Shown: positions 6,437-14,564 of the stretch, one piece after another | Layout: every line of letters starts with the position of its first letter | Numbering within the stretch: the first letter of the stretch is position 1 | Origin: Petrocella sp024636985 | GTDB lineage: Bacteria; Bacillota; Clostridia; Lachnospirales; Vallitaleaceae | Length of the DNA stretch: 16,332 bases | Assembly: GCA_024636985.1 (NCBI GenBank) | Contig: JAGXFY010000074.1 | Coordinates: 1-16,332 of the forward strand | Direction of reading: 5' to 3' | Notes under the pieces: generated by a model | Seen by the model: the letters and a program-made list of their open reading frames with translations, nothing else | What the model was told of the DNA's origin: nothing | Databases searched by the model: none | Translations under genes and position numbers: made by a program

Positions 6437-7633
6437 ATGTCAAAAGGTACAATTCTATATGTAGGTGGTTTTGAACTACCGGATAAAAATGCTGCTGCCC
6501 ATAGAGTATTTGCTAATTCAAAATTACTTTCAAGAATAGGCTTCAATGTTGTGCTTGTTGGAATTAATAAAGATATGGTAGATGATGACGTAGGCATAAA
6601 AAAAAGAATAATTGATGAATTTGATGTATGGGAAAGGCAATATCCAAACAGTAGATTTTCATGGCTAGATTATTTGGTTAATCCTAAGAGTGTTATTAAT
6701 ATCATAAGAAGTTATGAAGATGTAAAAACTGTTATTTGCTATAATTACCAAGCAATCCCCATGGAGATAATTAGGAAGTATTGCAAAAAAAATAACATAA
6801 ACATAATTTCCGATACTACAGAATGGTATGGTGGGTACAACGGAAATATTTTTTTGAAAGTTATTAAAGCTATAGATACTAATTTAAGGATGCGTTTTAT
6901 AAATAAAAGAGTAGATGCCCTAATTTTAGTAAGTGAATACTTAAAAAAGTATTATGAGAATAAGGTCTCGGTTGTAATTCCTACTTTGATATATAAAAAA
7001 GAAAATCTGAAGCCAAGATATAATTTAGCAACGACTAAAATAATTTCATATGCAGGGGTACCGTTCAACTTAGGCAAAAAACTGAATGACAAAAGCTTAG
7101 CTAAGGATAGACTCGATATTGCAATAGATCTACTTTATGGGGTGATGAAAAAAGGTGTTCCATTTATTTTTAATATTTATGGTTTAACAAAAGAAGAATA
7201 TCTACAAGTTTTACCAGATGATAAAGATCTTGTCGAAGAAATGGAGGATTGTGTATTCTTTTATGGACGAATGAGCAGCAATCAAATTCAAGAAGTTGTA
7301 TCTCAGTCTGACTTTACAATCCTTATTAGGGAAGACAATTTGACAACAAAAGCGGGTTTTCCAACCAAATTCACTGAGAGCATAAATCTCAATGTACCAG
7401 TTATTACAACAGATACAAGTGATCTTTCGCAGTACTTAGTTGAAGGGAAAAATGGATATTTTATCAATCTAAGAAATCCCAATTCTGATTTAGACAAATT
7501 ATGTGATATATTGTCTCAAAACAGTTCAAAGCTTAGGAAAATGAAAGATTATTGTTATCAAACAAAAATTTTTAGTGTTGAAAAATGGGGAAATGACTTA
7601 TCAGATTCAATACAAAAGTTGGTGAATAAATGA
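6437..7633 (+). CDS. Glycosyltransferase, GT4-like, with altered E-x7-E
   Basis: The protein has 398 residues. The N-terminus (TILYVGGFELPDKNAAAHRVF) resembles the acceptor lobe of GT4 enzymes. The donor lobe starts near ISYAGVPFNLGKK (about 203). The motif corresponding to E-x7-E is AGFPTKFTE, with Ala306 in place of the first glutamate and Glu314 kept, followed by NVPVITTDTSDL and NGYFINL. Such substitutions occur among GT4 members, so the enzyme is probably active, but donor and linkage are unknown. AAGGAG (6421-6426) lies 10 nt before the ATG, and the gene overlaps the next one by ATGA. AT content rises sharply from here, suggesting a separate origin for the central block. Confidence 0.8.
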   Translation: MSKGTILYVGGFELPDKNAAAHRVFANSKLLSRIGFNVVLVGINKDMVDDDVGIKKRIIDEFDVWERQYPNSRFSWLDYLVNPKSVINIIRSYEDVKTVICYNYQAIPMEIIRKYCKKNNINIISDTTEWYGGYNGNIFLKVIKAIDTNLRMRFINKRVDALILVSEYLKKYYENKVSVVIPTLIYKKENLKPRYNLATTKIISYAGVPFNLGKKLNDKSLAKDRLDIAIDLLYGVMKKGVPFIFNIYGLTKEEYLQVLPDDKDLVEEMEDCVFFYGRMSSNQIQEVVSQSDFTILIREDNLTTKAGFPTKFTESINLNVPVITTDTSDLSQYLVEGKNGYFINLRNPNSDLDKLCDILSQNSSKLRKMKDYCYQTKIFSVEKWGNDLSDSIQKLVNK

Positions 7634-8691
7634 CTATATATATAATTTTGTTATTATACTGGGGTTCTTTTACATTAATACTTAATCAATTATTCAAAAA
7701 TAGAATAAAATCCAACAACAAAATTTATATAATTATGGCGGGAGGATCCTTGTTTTTATTAATGAGTCTAAGACACATTTCAGTAGGAACAGATTTGATA
7801 AGCTATTATTCTGAGTATTTAAACTCAGAGCTATATCTAACCCTTAGACCTACTGAGTTGGGATATTCTTATTTCAATTATTTCTTTAGCAATATAGGTA
7901 TGAATTTCCAATTATATTTATCAGTAATTGCTCTTATAACAGTGGTTTCGATTTCAAAGCTATATCTCAAATTCTCTCAGAATATTATGCTAAGTTATTA
8001 TTTGTTTGTTACCTTGGGACTTTTTGGTATGACATTGACGGGACTTAGGCAAAGTTTGGCGATAATTATTACGATTTTTGCGTTTATCAGTTTGATGAAA
8101 AATAAAAAGCTATTATTTTTTATTTTTGTTTTTGTAGCATCTTTGTTCCATAATTCTGCAATATCATTTTTGATAGTATATTTCTTTAAAAATATTAAGC
8201 TAACAAGAAAAAAAGGTTTTGTTATATATTTTATTACATTAGCATCTTATTTTGGTTTAGATATATTTATATTAGTAGTTGAAATGCTTAGCCCGGAACG
8301 ATATTTACGCAAATATATGTTCTTAGAATCGAATATTAACCCATTAGTTATATTAGTGTATTTGTTAATACCACTTGCAGTTTTGTTGGTTTGGAAACCT
8401 ACTAGCAAAGACAAACATTTTGATTCACCCATGTCTATTATGTTTATGATTTCTTTAATGAATATTCTTATATATTTTATAGCAACTGAAGTTGCTCTAT
8501 TTGAAAGAATTTCATTTTATTTCATTATATATAACACCATATTAATTCCAAATGCAATTGAGACTATACGTAGTCGAGATATTAAATTAATATCCAAAAT
8601 AGCATGTATTGCATTCCCGCTTATTATGTTTTTAATTTCAACACATGGCGGGAGTTTGGGAATTGATAATTATAATTTTTTTTGGGAGTAG
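7630..8691 (+). CDS. EpsG-like polysaccharide polymerase (Wzy)
   Basis: This is a 353-residue, very hydrophobic protein with roughly nine to ten membrane segments. Conserved features of the EpsG/Wzy-like family are visible: LRHISVGTDLISYYSEY near 47-63 (R..xGxD..xY..xY), GLRQSLAIIITIFAF in a membrane helix near residue 138, and LFHNSAISFLIVYFF shortly after. The family joins lipid-linked repeat units at the outer face of the membrane. It is the only polymerase candidate in the operon and sits among glycosyltransferases, with the flippase three genes downstream. Translation is coupled to the gene before (ATGA). The composition is extremely AT-rich, as is usual for serotype-specific wzy genes. 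The exact linkage formed cannot be inferred. Confidence 0.85.
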   Translation: MTIYIILLLYWGSFTLILNQLFKNRIKSNNKIYIIMAGGSLFLLMSLRHISVGTDLISYYSEYLNSELYLTLRPTELGYSYFNYFFSNIGMNFQLYLSVIALITVVSISKLYLKFSQNIMLSYYLFVTLGLFGMTLTGLRQSLAIIITIFAFISLMKNKKLLFFIFVFVASLFHNSAISFLIVYFFKNIKLTRKKGFVIYFITLASYFGLDIFILVVEMLSPERYLRKYMFLESNINPLVILVYLLIPLAVLLVWKPTSKDKHFDSPMSIMFMISLMNILIYFIATEVALFERISFYFIIYNTILIPNAIETIRSRDIKLISKIACIAFPLIMFLISTHGGSLGIDNYNFFWE

Positions 8692-8699
8692 ATCCGAAT

Positions 8700-9911
8700 A
8701 TGAAAAAGAAAATACTAATGATTCATCATTCAGGCTTGATAGGGGGAGCTAGTATGAGCTTTTATTATACATGGAAAGCTCTACTCGCAAAGTTTAATAT
8801 TGTAGCTTATGTAGCTGATGATCCTAATGATTTTAGCGAGTTTTTATATAGAGAAGGATTAAAGCATAACTCGTTTAATTTTAGACTCGCAAAGATAACA
8901 TATTATAGTGGAGGAAATAGCTTAATTAATTTTAAATTTTGGTATCATGCACTTCGGATTATAACTCAGATTAGATATTGGAAATCTGTTTTTGATAAGG
9001 AAAAACCAGATTTGATTATAGTTAATTCAAAAGTACTATGTTGGATGGGAGAAATAGTAAAGGATTATAAAAGCATTTGTTTTGTAAGAGAGACAATCAG
9101 GGAAAATAATATAGCAAATAATTTATTAAAAAAATATTTAGAGAAGTTTACAGCAGTCTCATTTATTACGGATTATGACTTAAAAGAAACTAATTTAAAA
9201 AATGCACGTTCATTTGTGACACGTGATTTTATGAATATATCAAAGTACGAAGATAAATACGGTAAAATCGGAGCGTGCAATAGATTAAAGGTTGATCATG
9301 ATAAATTTAATATATTGTTTGTGGGTGGGATTAATGATTTGAAAGGAATAGATATAGCATTAGAAGCAATTAGTAAGATTGAAGATAGCAATATTAACCT
9401 TTTAATAGCTGGTAACTCTATAAATAGTAGTAACAATCCAAATTTTATTAAAAGATTAAGAAACAACGTTAAAAATTTCAACACTTTGAAGTTTCAGAAA
9501 AATATATATAGATTTATCCAAGATAATAAATTAGAAAATGTTGTTAAGTTTATAGGAGTTCACTCTGATATTTCAATACCGTATTCTGCTTGCGATTTGT
9601 TAATACTTCCGATTAAAAAACCACACCAAGCAAGGCCGATATTTGAAATAGGCGTACAAAGAAAAACTGTAATTATTTCTGACTTTCCTAATTTACATGA
9701 CTCTGTTAGGAATAATTATAACGGATTAACATTTCAACCAAATAATTCGCAAGACCTTGCGGATAAAATAATGTTATTAAGAAATAATAATGAACTTATG
9801 ACAAAACTTGGTCAGAATAACTATGAGCTTTCAATTAAAAATCACAATCAGGATATTGTAATGAAAGAGTTACTCAATGAAATAGAAAAAATACTTGGGC
9901 GGGAAGGGTGA
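8700..9911 (+). CDS. Glycosyltransferase, GT4-like (donor lobe recognisable)
   Basis: The reading frame could begin at TTG 8682, but the ATG at 8700 has GGGAG (8684-8688) 11 nt upstream and gives the natural N-terminus MKKKILMIHHSGLIGGASMS, which carries the GGA-type loop of many GT4 enzymes. This makes 403 residues. The donor lobe opens at ILFVGGINDLKGIDIALEAI (about 203-222). The usual E-x7-E region reads HQARPIFEIGVQRKTVII, where only the second glutamate is clear, and the C-terminus has NGLTFQPNNSQDLADKI. It is probably a cytosolic, membrane-associated transferase adding one sugar of the repeat. It starts 8 nt after the polymerase stop and ends in a GTGA overlap with the next gene. Specificity is unknown. 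Confidence 0.8.
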   Translation: MKKKILMIHHSGLIGGASMSFYYTWKALLAKFNIVAYVADDPNDFSEFLYREGLKHNSFNFRLAKITYYSGGNSLINFKFWYHALRIITQIRYWKSVFDKEKPDLIIVNSKVLCWMGEIVKDYKSICFVRETIRENNIANNLLKKYLEKFTAVSFITDYDLKETNLKNARSFVTRDFMNISKYEDKYGKIGACNRLKVDHDKFNILFVGGINDLKGIDIALEAISKIEDSNINLLIAGNSINSSNNPNFIKRLRNNVKNFNTLKFQKNIYRFIQDNKLENVVKFIGVHSDISIPYSACDLLILPIKKPHQARPIFEIGVQRKTVIISDFPNLHDSVRNNYNGLTFQPNNSQDLADKIMLLRNNNELMTKLGQNNYELSIKNHNQDIVMKELLNEIEKILGREG

Positions 9912-11059
9912 AATATTTGGAAAGAATGATAGTAAATTATATAGGATTCTATGATTTAATTGAAAACAGTCATGAAAACAGAAATGCATGTTTATCAGCT
10001 ACTAATAAAATGAACTATATTTCTAAAGTGCTAAACCATCTAAATTATGATGTTCATTTTATTTCACCTTCATGGACAACTAATAAAAAATTTTATAAAG
10101 GCAAAAAGACAAAAATAGACAAACGGAATAATTTGTTGCTATTTTCGACAATTCCTTGGAGTACTCCAATTCTAAAATTATTGAGTGTTATTTTTTCATT
10201 TAGTAATCTAACCTATTACTTATTATTCAAAATAAAAAAGAACGAGAAATTAATTGCATATCATTCTAGATGGTTATCCTTACCATTGATTATTATGAAA
10301 CTTTTAAGACCAAGTGTAGAGTTAATCTTGGAGGTTGAGGAAATCTATAATGATGTTTCGAAATCTCTTTTTTGGAAGGGGATGGAATTTAAACTGTTTA
10401 AACATGCAGATAAGTATATTTTTCCTACTAATTTACTGAATGAAAAAATCAATGTTAATAACAAACCAAGTATTATAATACATGGGACATACCATGTAGA
10501 AGAAGATAGATTATGTAAATTTAATGATGGCAAAATTCATGTGGTTTATGCGGGAACATTTGAACCAAGAAAGGGAGGAGCACTAGCAGTAGAAACAGCA
10601 GCATTTCTTCCACAAAATTATCATGTCCATATTATTGGATTTGGATCTAAAGATGACACAAGTGTTTTAATGCATAAGATAGAGGAAATATCAAAAATAT
10701 CAGAAGCAATGGTTACTTTTGATGGGCTTCTAAAAGGTGAATCTTATACAAGGTTTTTGCAGAAGTGTGATATTGGATTGAGCACACAAACACCTGAGGC
10801 TACATATAATGAAACCTCATTTCCGTCAAAGATACTATCATATATGGCAAATGGATTACGAGTAGTTTCTATACGTATAAAAGCAATCGTAACATCTGAA
10901 GTAGGACAGTCGGTTTACTACTATGAGGAACCAAACCCAGAATTCATTGCGAATGCAATAATCTCAATTGATATAAATAAATTCTATGACAGTAGAGAGT
11001 TAATTAGAAAGCTTGATGTGAATTTTGCAGGAAATTTAAGAAAGCTGTTGGAAGTATAA
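9908..11059 (+). CDS. Glycosyltransferase, GT4-like, divergent
   Basis: The protein is about 383 residues if read from GTG 9908, which overlaps the previous stop as GTGA. The ribosome-site-like GGGAAGGG (9901-9908) is too close to that GTG, so TTG 9917 (8 nt away) or ATG 9926 may be the true start; the difference is at most six residues. The donor lobe is recognisable from IHVVYAGTFEPRKGGALAVE (about 210-229) through HIIGFG to NETSFPSKILSYMANGLRVV (301-320). Positions equivalent to the E-x7-E glutamates read Thr303 and Ser311, so both are replaced, although Glu302 is adjacent. The overall fold call is good; donor, acceptor and activity are not known. The flippase gene follows after 1 nt. Confidence 0.75.
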   Translation: MKYLERMIVNYIGFYDLIENSHENRNACLSATNKMNYISKVLNHLNYDVHFISPSWTTNKKFYKGKKTKIDKRNNLLLFSTIPWSTPILKLLSVIFSFSNLTYYLLFKIKKNEKLIAYHSRWLSLPLIIMKLLRPSVELILEVEEIYNDVSKSLFWKGMEFKLFKHADKYIFPTNLLNEKINVNNKPSIIIHGTYHVEEDRLCKFNDGKIHVVYAGTFEPRKGGALAVETAAFLPQNYHVHIIGFGSKDDTSVLMHKIEEISKISEAMVTFDGLLKGESYTRFLQKCDIGLSTQTPEATYNETSFPSKILSYMANGLRVVSIRIKAIVTSEVGQSVYYYEEPNPEFIANAIISIDINKFYDSRELIRKLDVNFAGNLRKLLEV

Positions 11060-11060
11060 A

Positions 11061-12440
11061 ATGAATAAATATTTCGTAACACTAAAAAAGCAATTTAAAA
11101 ATACAAACGAGAATAATAAAGCGATTGCTTACAATACTATAGGTGCTTTTATAGTTAAGGGTGGAGCTCTGGCTATTTCATTGTTCACTATGCCCGCATA
11201 TATAAGATATTTTGATAATCAACAGATTTTGGGGCTGTGGTTTACAATTTTATCCGTTTTGTCATGGGTTCTTACTTTTGACCTTGGAATTGGGAATGGA
11301 TTAAGAAATCACTTAGTCCCTGCTTTAGTAAAGAAGGATCAAATAAAGATAAAGAAATATATATCATCGGCTTATGCTGTAGTTGGGATTATTGTATTAT
11401 TCGCCTTAGTGTTATCTGTAGTAATTTTTAGGTTTATTGACTGGAACACTATTTTCAATGTGCCTAATGACATTGTATCAACAAAAATACTTAATGTTAC
11501 CACAAGTATTGTATTTTTAGGTATAATGCTCCAATTTTTATTTAAGTTAATAACATCGGTTCTATATGCAATGCAAAAGTCGGCTTTAAATAATTTTTTA
11601 AGTTTATTGACTAGTATCATTATATTAATTTACGTTTCATTCGCAAAAACATCCGATATATCAACGAATTTAATATCATTGGCTGTGGTTAATGTATTGG
11701 CCGTAAATTTACCACTGCTAATAGCAACAGTAATTATATTCACTAAAGAGTTGCGTGGATGTAAACCAGAAATTAAATATTTCGATATTAAAGATGCAAG
11801 AGATGTAATGAGACTAGGGGGCATTTTCTTTTGGGTTCAAATCATGTATATGATTATTACTGCAACTAATGAGTTTCTAATTACATGGTTTACAGCGCCT
11901 GAAATGGTTGTTGAATACCAAATTTACTATAAACTGTTTACATTAATAGGTACTATTTTCGTATTAACACTTACACCAATTTGGTCCGCTGTAACAAAAG
12001 CTCTTTCGGAACAAAATTTTACATGGATAAAGAAACTCTATAAAACATTAAAATGGATGGCTTTACTAGCCGTCATATTTGAATTTGTGATGATAGCTTT
12101 TCTGCAATTTGGAATAGACTTATGGCTTGGTGATAATGCGATAGAAGTGAATTATAACTATGCTATTGCATTCGCTATGTTCGGAAGCATTATAATTTGG
12201 AATGGTGTAATATCTAGTATTGCCAATGGATGTGGTGAATTAAAGACGCAAAGTATATTTTTCACTATAGGTGCTTTGATAAAAATACCTATTGCATGGG
12301 TTTTAGTAGGCGTATTTGACTCGTGGATTGGTGTAATAGTTGCCAACATAATAGCAATGGGATTATATTGCGTAGTGCAGCCGATATGGCTTAATCGATT
12401 TTTGAATGAAAAAGAATTGGAGGAAAAATTAAATGTTTAA
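11061..12440 (+). CDS. Wzx-type flippase, polysaccharide transporter (MOP superfamily)
   Basis: The protein has 459 residues with long hydrophobic segments throughout, consistent with about 12-14 membrane helices. The N-terminal region has YNTIGAFIVKGGALAISLFTMPAYIRYF and LGLWFTILSVLSWVLTFDLGIGNGLRNHL, the latter typical of PST/Wzx proteins (glycine-rich DLGIGNGLRN after the second helix). It would move undecaprenyl-diphosphate-linked repeat units across the membrane for the EpsG-like polymerase. It is the only flippase in the operon. The previous stop is 1 nt upstream. The gene overlaps the next by 8 nt and carries that gene's GGAGG ribosome site inside its own end, so the two are probably translationally coupled. 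Confidence 0.9.
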   Translation: MNKYFVTLKKQFKNTNENNKAIAYNTIGAFIVKGGALAISLFTMPAYIRYFDNQQILGLWFTILSVLSWVLTFDLGIGNGLRNHLVPALVKKDQIKIKKYISSAYAVVGIIVLFALVLSVVIFRFIDWNTIFNVPNDIVSTKILNVTTSIVFLGIMLQFLFKLITSVLYAMQKSALNNFLSLLTSIIILIYVSFAKTSDISTNLISLAVVNVLAVNLPLLIATVIIFTKELRGCKPEIKYFDIKDARDVMRLGGIFFWVQIMYMIITATNEFLITWFTAPEMVVEYQIYYKLFTLIGTIFVLTLTPIWSAVTKALSEQNFTWIKKLYKTLKWMALLAVIFEFVMIAFLQFGIDLWLGDNAIEVNYNYAIAFAMFGSIIIWNGVISSIANGCGELKTQSIFFTIGALIKIPIAWVLVGVFDSWIGVIVANIIAMGLYCVVQPIWLNRFLNEKELEEKLNV

Positions 12441-13452
12441 AGGAAAGACTTTACTAATTACAGGTGGAACAGGATCTTTTGGAAATGCAGTAATGAAAAG
12501 ATTCCTTGATACAGATATCAAAGAAGTCCGTATTTTTTCACGCGATGAGAAGAAACAGGATGACATGAGAAAGGTTTATAAAAATGATAAGCTAAAATTT
12601 TACATAGGGGATGTTAGGGATCTTTCTAGTATTAAGAACGCAATGTATGGCGTAGATTATATTTTTCATGCCGCAGCTCTTAAACAAGTACCTTCTTGTG
12701 AATTCTTTCCACTTGAAGCAGTTAAAACAAATGTACTAGGCACAGATAATGTACTTACTGGTGCTATTGAGATGGGCATTAAGAAGGTTATTTGTCTTTC
12801 AACAGATAAAGCAGCCTATCCTATAAATGCTATGGGAATTTCAAAAGCTATGATGGAGAAGGTATTCGTGGCCAAAGCAAAAACTGTAGATTCTGAAAGG
12901 ACATTGATTTGTGGGACAAGATATGGAAATGTTATGGCTTCAAGAGGATCAGTTATTCCTTTATTCATTGAACAGATAAAAAATAGACAACCCTTAACAG
13001 TAACAGATCCAAACATGACGAGATTTTTAATGAGCCTAGAAGAAGCTGTAGAGCTTGTTGTATTTGCATTCCAAAATGCAGAAGCTGGAGACATCATGGT
13101 TCAAAAGTCACCGGCGTCTACAGTAGGTGATTTAGCACAGGCAATTAAAGAGCTTTTCAAAGCAGATAATGAGATTAAAGTAATAGGAACTCGTCATGGA
13201 GAGAAGCTTTATGAAACACTCCTTACAAAAGAAGAAAATGTAGTAGCAAAAGACATGGGTGGATTCTACAGAGTGCCTGCTGATAAAAGAGACTTAAACT
13301 ATGATAAGTATTTTGTTGAGGGAGACCAAAAACTATCATCTGAGGACGAGTATAACTCACATAACACAGAAAGGCTTAACATTGAGCAAATTAAAGAAAA
13401 GCTACTTCAGCTTGATTATGTAAGAGAACAGTTGGAAAGTTGGGATAGATAA
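12433..13452 (+). CDS. capE: CapE-type UDP-GlcNAc 4,6-dehydratase / 5-epimerase
   Basis: This is an extended SDR of 339 residues with TGGTGSFG at 10-17. The active site reads STDKAAYP (Asp125, Lys126) and MGISK (Met134, Lys138). The tyrosine of YxxxK is replaced by methionine, as known for the inverting CapE/WbjB/FnlA enzymes. These convert UDP-GlcNAc to a 4-keto-6-deoxy sugar with inversion at C5, the first step toward UDP-L-FucNAc. The next two genes encode the remaining enzymes, which makes the assignment firm. GGAGG (12419-12423) lies 9 nt upstream, inside the flippase gene. GC content is higher here than in the preceding block. Confidence 0.92.
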   Translation: MFKGKTLLITGGTGSFGNAVMKRFLDTDIKEVRIFSRDEKKQDDMRKVYKNDKLKFYIGDVRDLSSIKNAMYGVDYIFHAAALKQVPSCEFFPLEAVKTNVLGTDNVLTGAIEMGIKKVICLSTDKAAYPINAMGISKAMMEKVFVAKAKTVDSERTLICGTRYGNVMASRGSVIPLFIEQIKNRQPLTVTDPNMTRFLMSLEEAVELVVFAFQNAEAGDIMVQKSPASTVGDLAQAIKELFKADNEIKVIGTRHGEKLYETLLTKEENVVAKDMGGFYRVPADKRDLNYDKYFVEGDQKLSSEDEYNSHNTERLNIEQIKEKLLQLDYVREQLESWDR

Positions 13453-14561
13453 TGAAAATATTAGTCACTGGAACTAATGGTTTTATAGGAAAAAACTTAA
13501 TAGCAGAACTTAGAAATAGAAAGTTTGATGATATTTTTGAGTTTGATAAAGAAACAGATCCTAATTTACTAGACGATTATTGCAAAGAGGCTGACTTTGT
13601 CTTTCACCTTGCAGGGGTAAACCGTCCAAAAGAACAATCGGAGTTCATGGAAGGAAACTTTGGATTTACTTCAGAGTTGTTAGAAAACTTTAAAAAATAC
13701 AATAATACTTGTCCCGTAATGATTTCATCATCTATTCAAGCTGAACTTGATAATCCTTATGGTGAAAGTAAAAAAGCAGGGGAAGACTTAGTATTTGCTT
13801 ACGGCAAAGAAACCGGATCTAAAGTGCTTGTTTACAGATTTGCTAATGTTTTTGGAAAGTGGTGTAGACCTAATTATAACAGTGCAGTAGCTACGTTCTG
13901 TCATAATGTTGCCCATGACATACCTATTCAAGTGAATGATCCAAGCGTAGTAATGAAACTTGTTTATATAGATGATGTGGTTAATGAACTGATTGATGCA
14001 ATAGAGGGAAATGAGAATAAAATAGACCTATTCTGTGAAGTTCCCGTGGTACATATTATCACACTTGGTGAAATAGTAGATTTGATTTACTCATTTAAGA
14101 ATAGTAGAGAAGACAGATCAGTTCCAAACATGTCCGATGAGTTTACTAAAAAGCTTTACAGCACTTATTTGAGCTACTTGCCAGAAGATCAGTTTAGTTA
14201 TGACTTAAAGATGAATGTGGATCAAAGAGGATCGTTTACTGAGTTCATTAAGACTCCTGAACGTGGTCAAGTTTCAGTAAATATATCAAAACCAAGAATT
14301 ACAAAAGGTAATCATTGGCATCATACGAAAAATGAGAAGTTTCTAGTTGTAAGTGGCAAAGGTGTTATTAGGTTTAGGAAAATAGATTCAGAAGAAGTAT
14401 TAGAGTATTTCGTAAGTGGGGACAAGATGGAAGTTGTAGATATACCAACGGGCTATACACACAACATTGAGAATCTTGGTGATACAGATATGGTTACGAT
14501 AATGTGGGCCAATGAGTCATTTGACCCCGAGAAACCTGATACTTATTATTTGGAGGTATAA
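13452..14561 (+). CDS. capF: CapF-type bifunctional epimerase/reductase (SDR plus cupin)
   Basis: The protein has 369 residues, the usual size of CapF. The N-terminal SDR domain has GTNGFIG (7-13) and YGESK (Tyr103, Lys107). A C-terminal cupin starts near 245, with a metal-binding region GNHWHHTKNEKF (286-297), where His288, His290 and Glu295 are candidate ligands, and His337 in GYTHN. In the known pathway the cupin epimerises C3 of the CapE product and the SDR domain reduces C4 with NADPH, giving UDP-6-deoxy-L-talose-NAc. Both active regions look intact. It starts inside the stop of the previous gene (TAATG), so the two are probably translated together, and leaves 3 nt before the next. Confidence 0.92.
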   Translation: MKILVTGTNGFIGKNLIAELRNRKFDDIFEFDKETDPNLLDDYCKEADFVFHLAGVNRPKEQSEFMEGNFGFTSELLENFKKYNNTCPVMISSSIQAELDNPYGESKKAGEDLVFAYGKETGSKVLVYRFANVFGKWCRPNYNSAVATFCHNVAHDIPIQVNDPSVVMKLVYIDDVVNELIDAIEGNENKIDLFCEVPVVHIITLGEIVDLIYSFKNSREDRSVPNMSDEFTKKLYSTYLSYLPEDQFSYDLKMNVDQRGSFTEFIKTPERGQVSVNISKPRITKGNHWHHTKNEKFLVVSGKGVIRFRKIDSEEVLEYFVSGDKMEVVDIPTGYTHNIENLGDTDMVTIMWANESFDPEKPDTYYLEV

Positions 14562-14564
14562 CTG

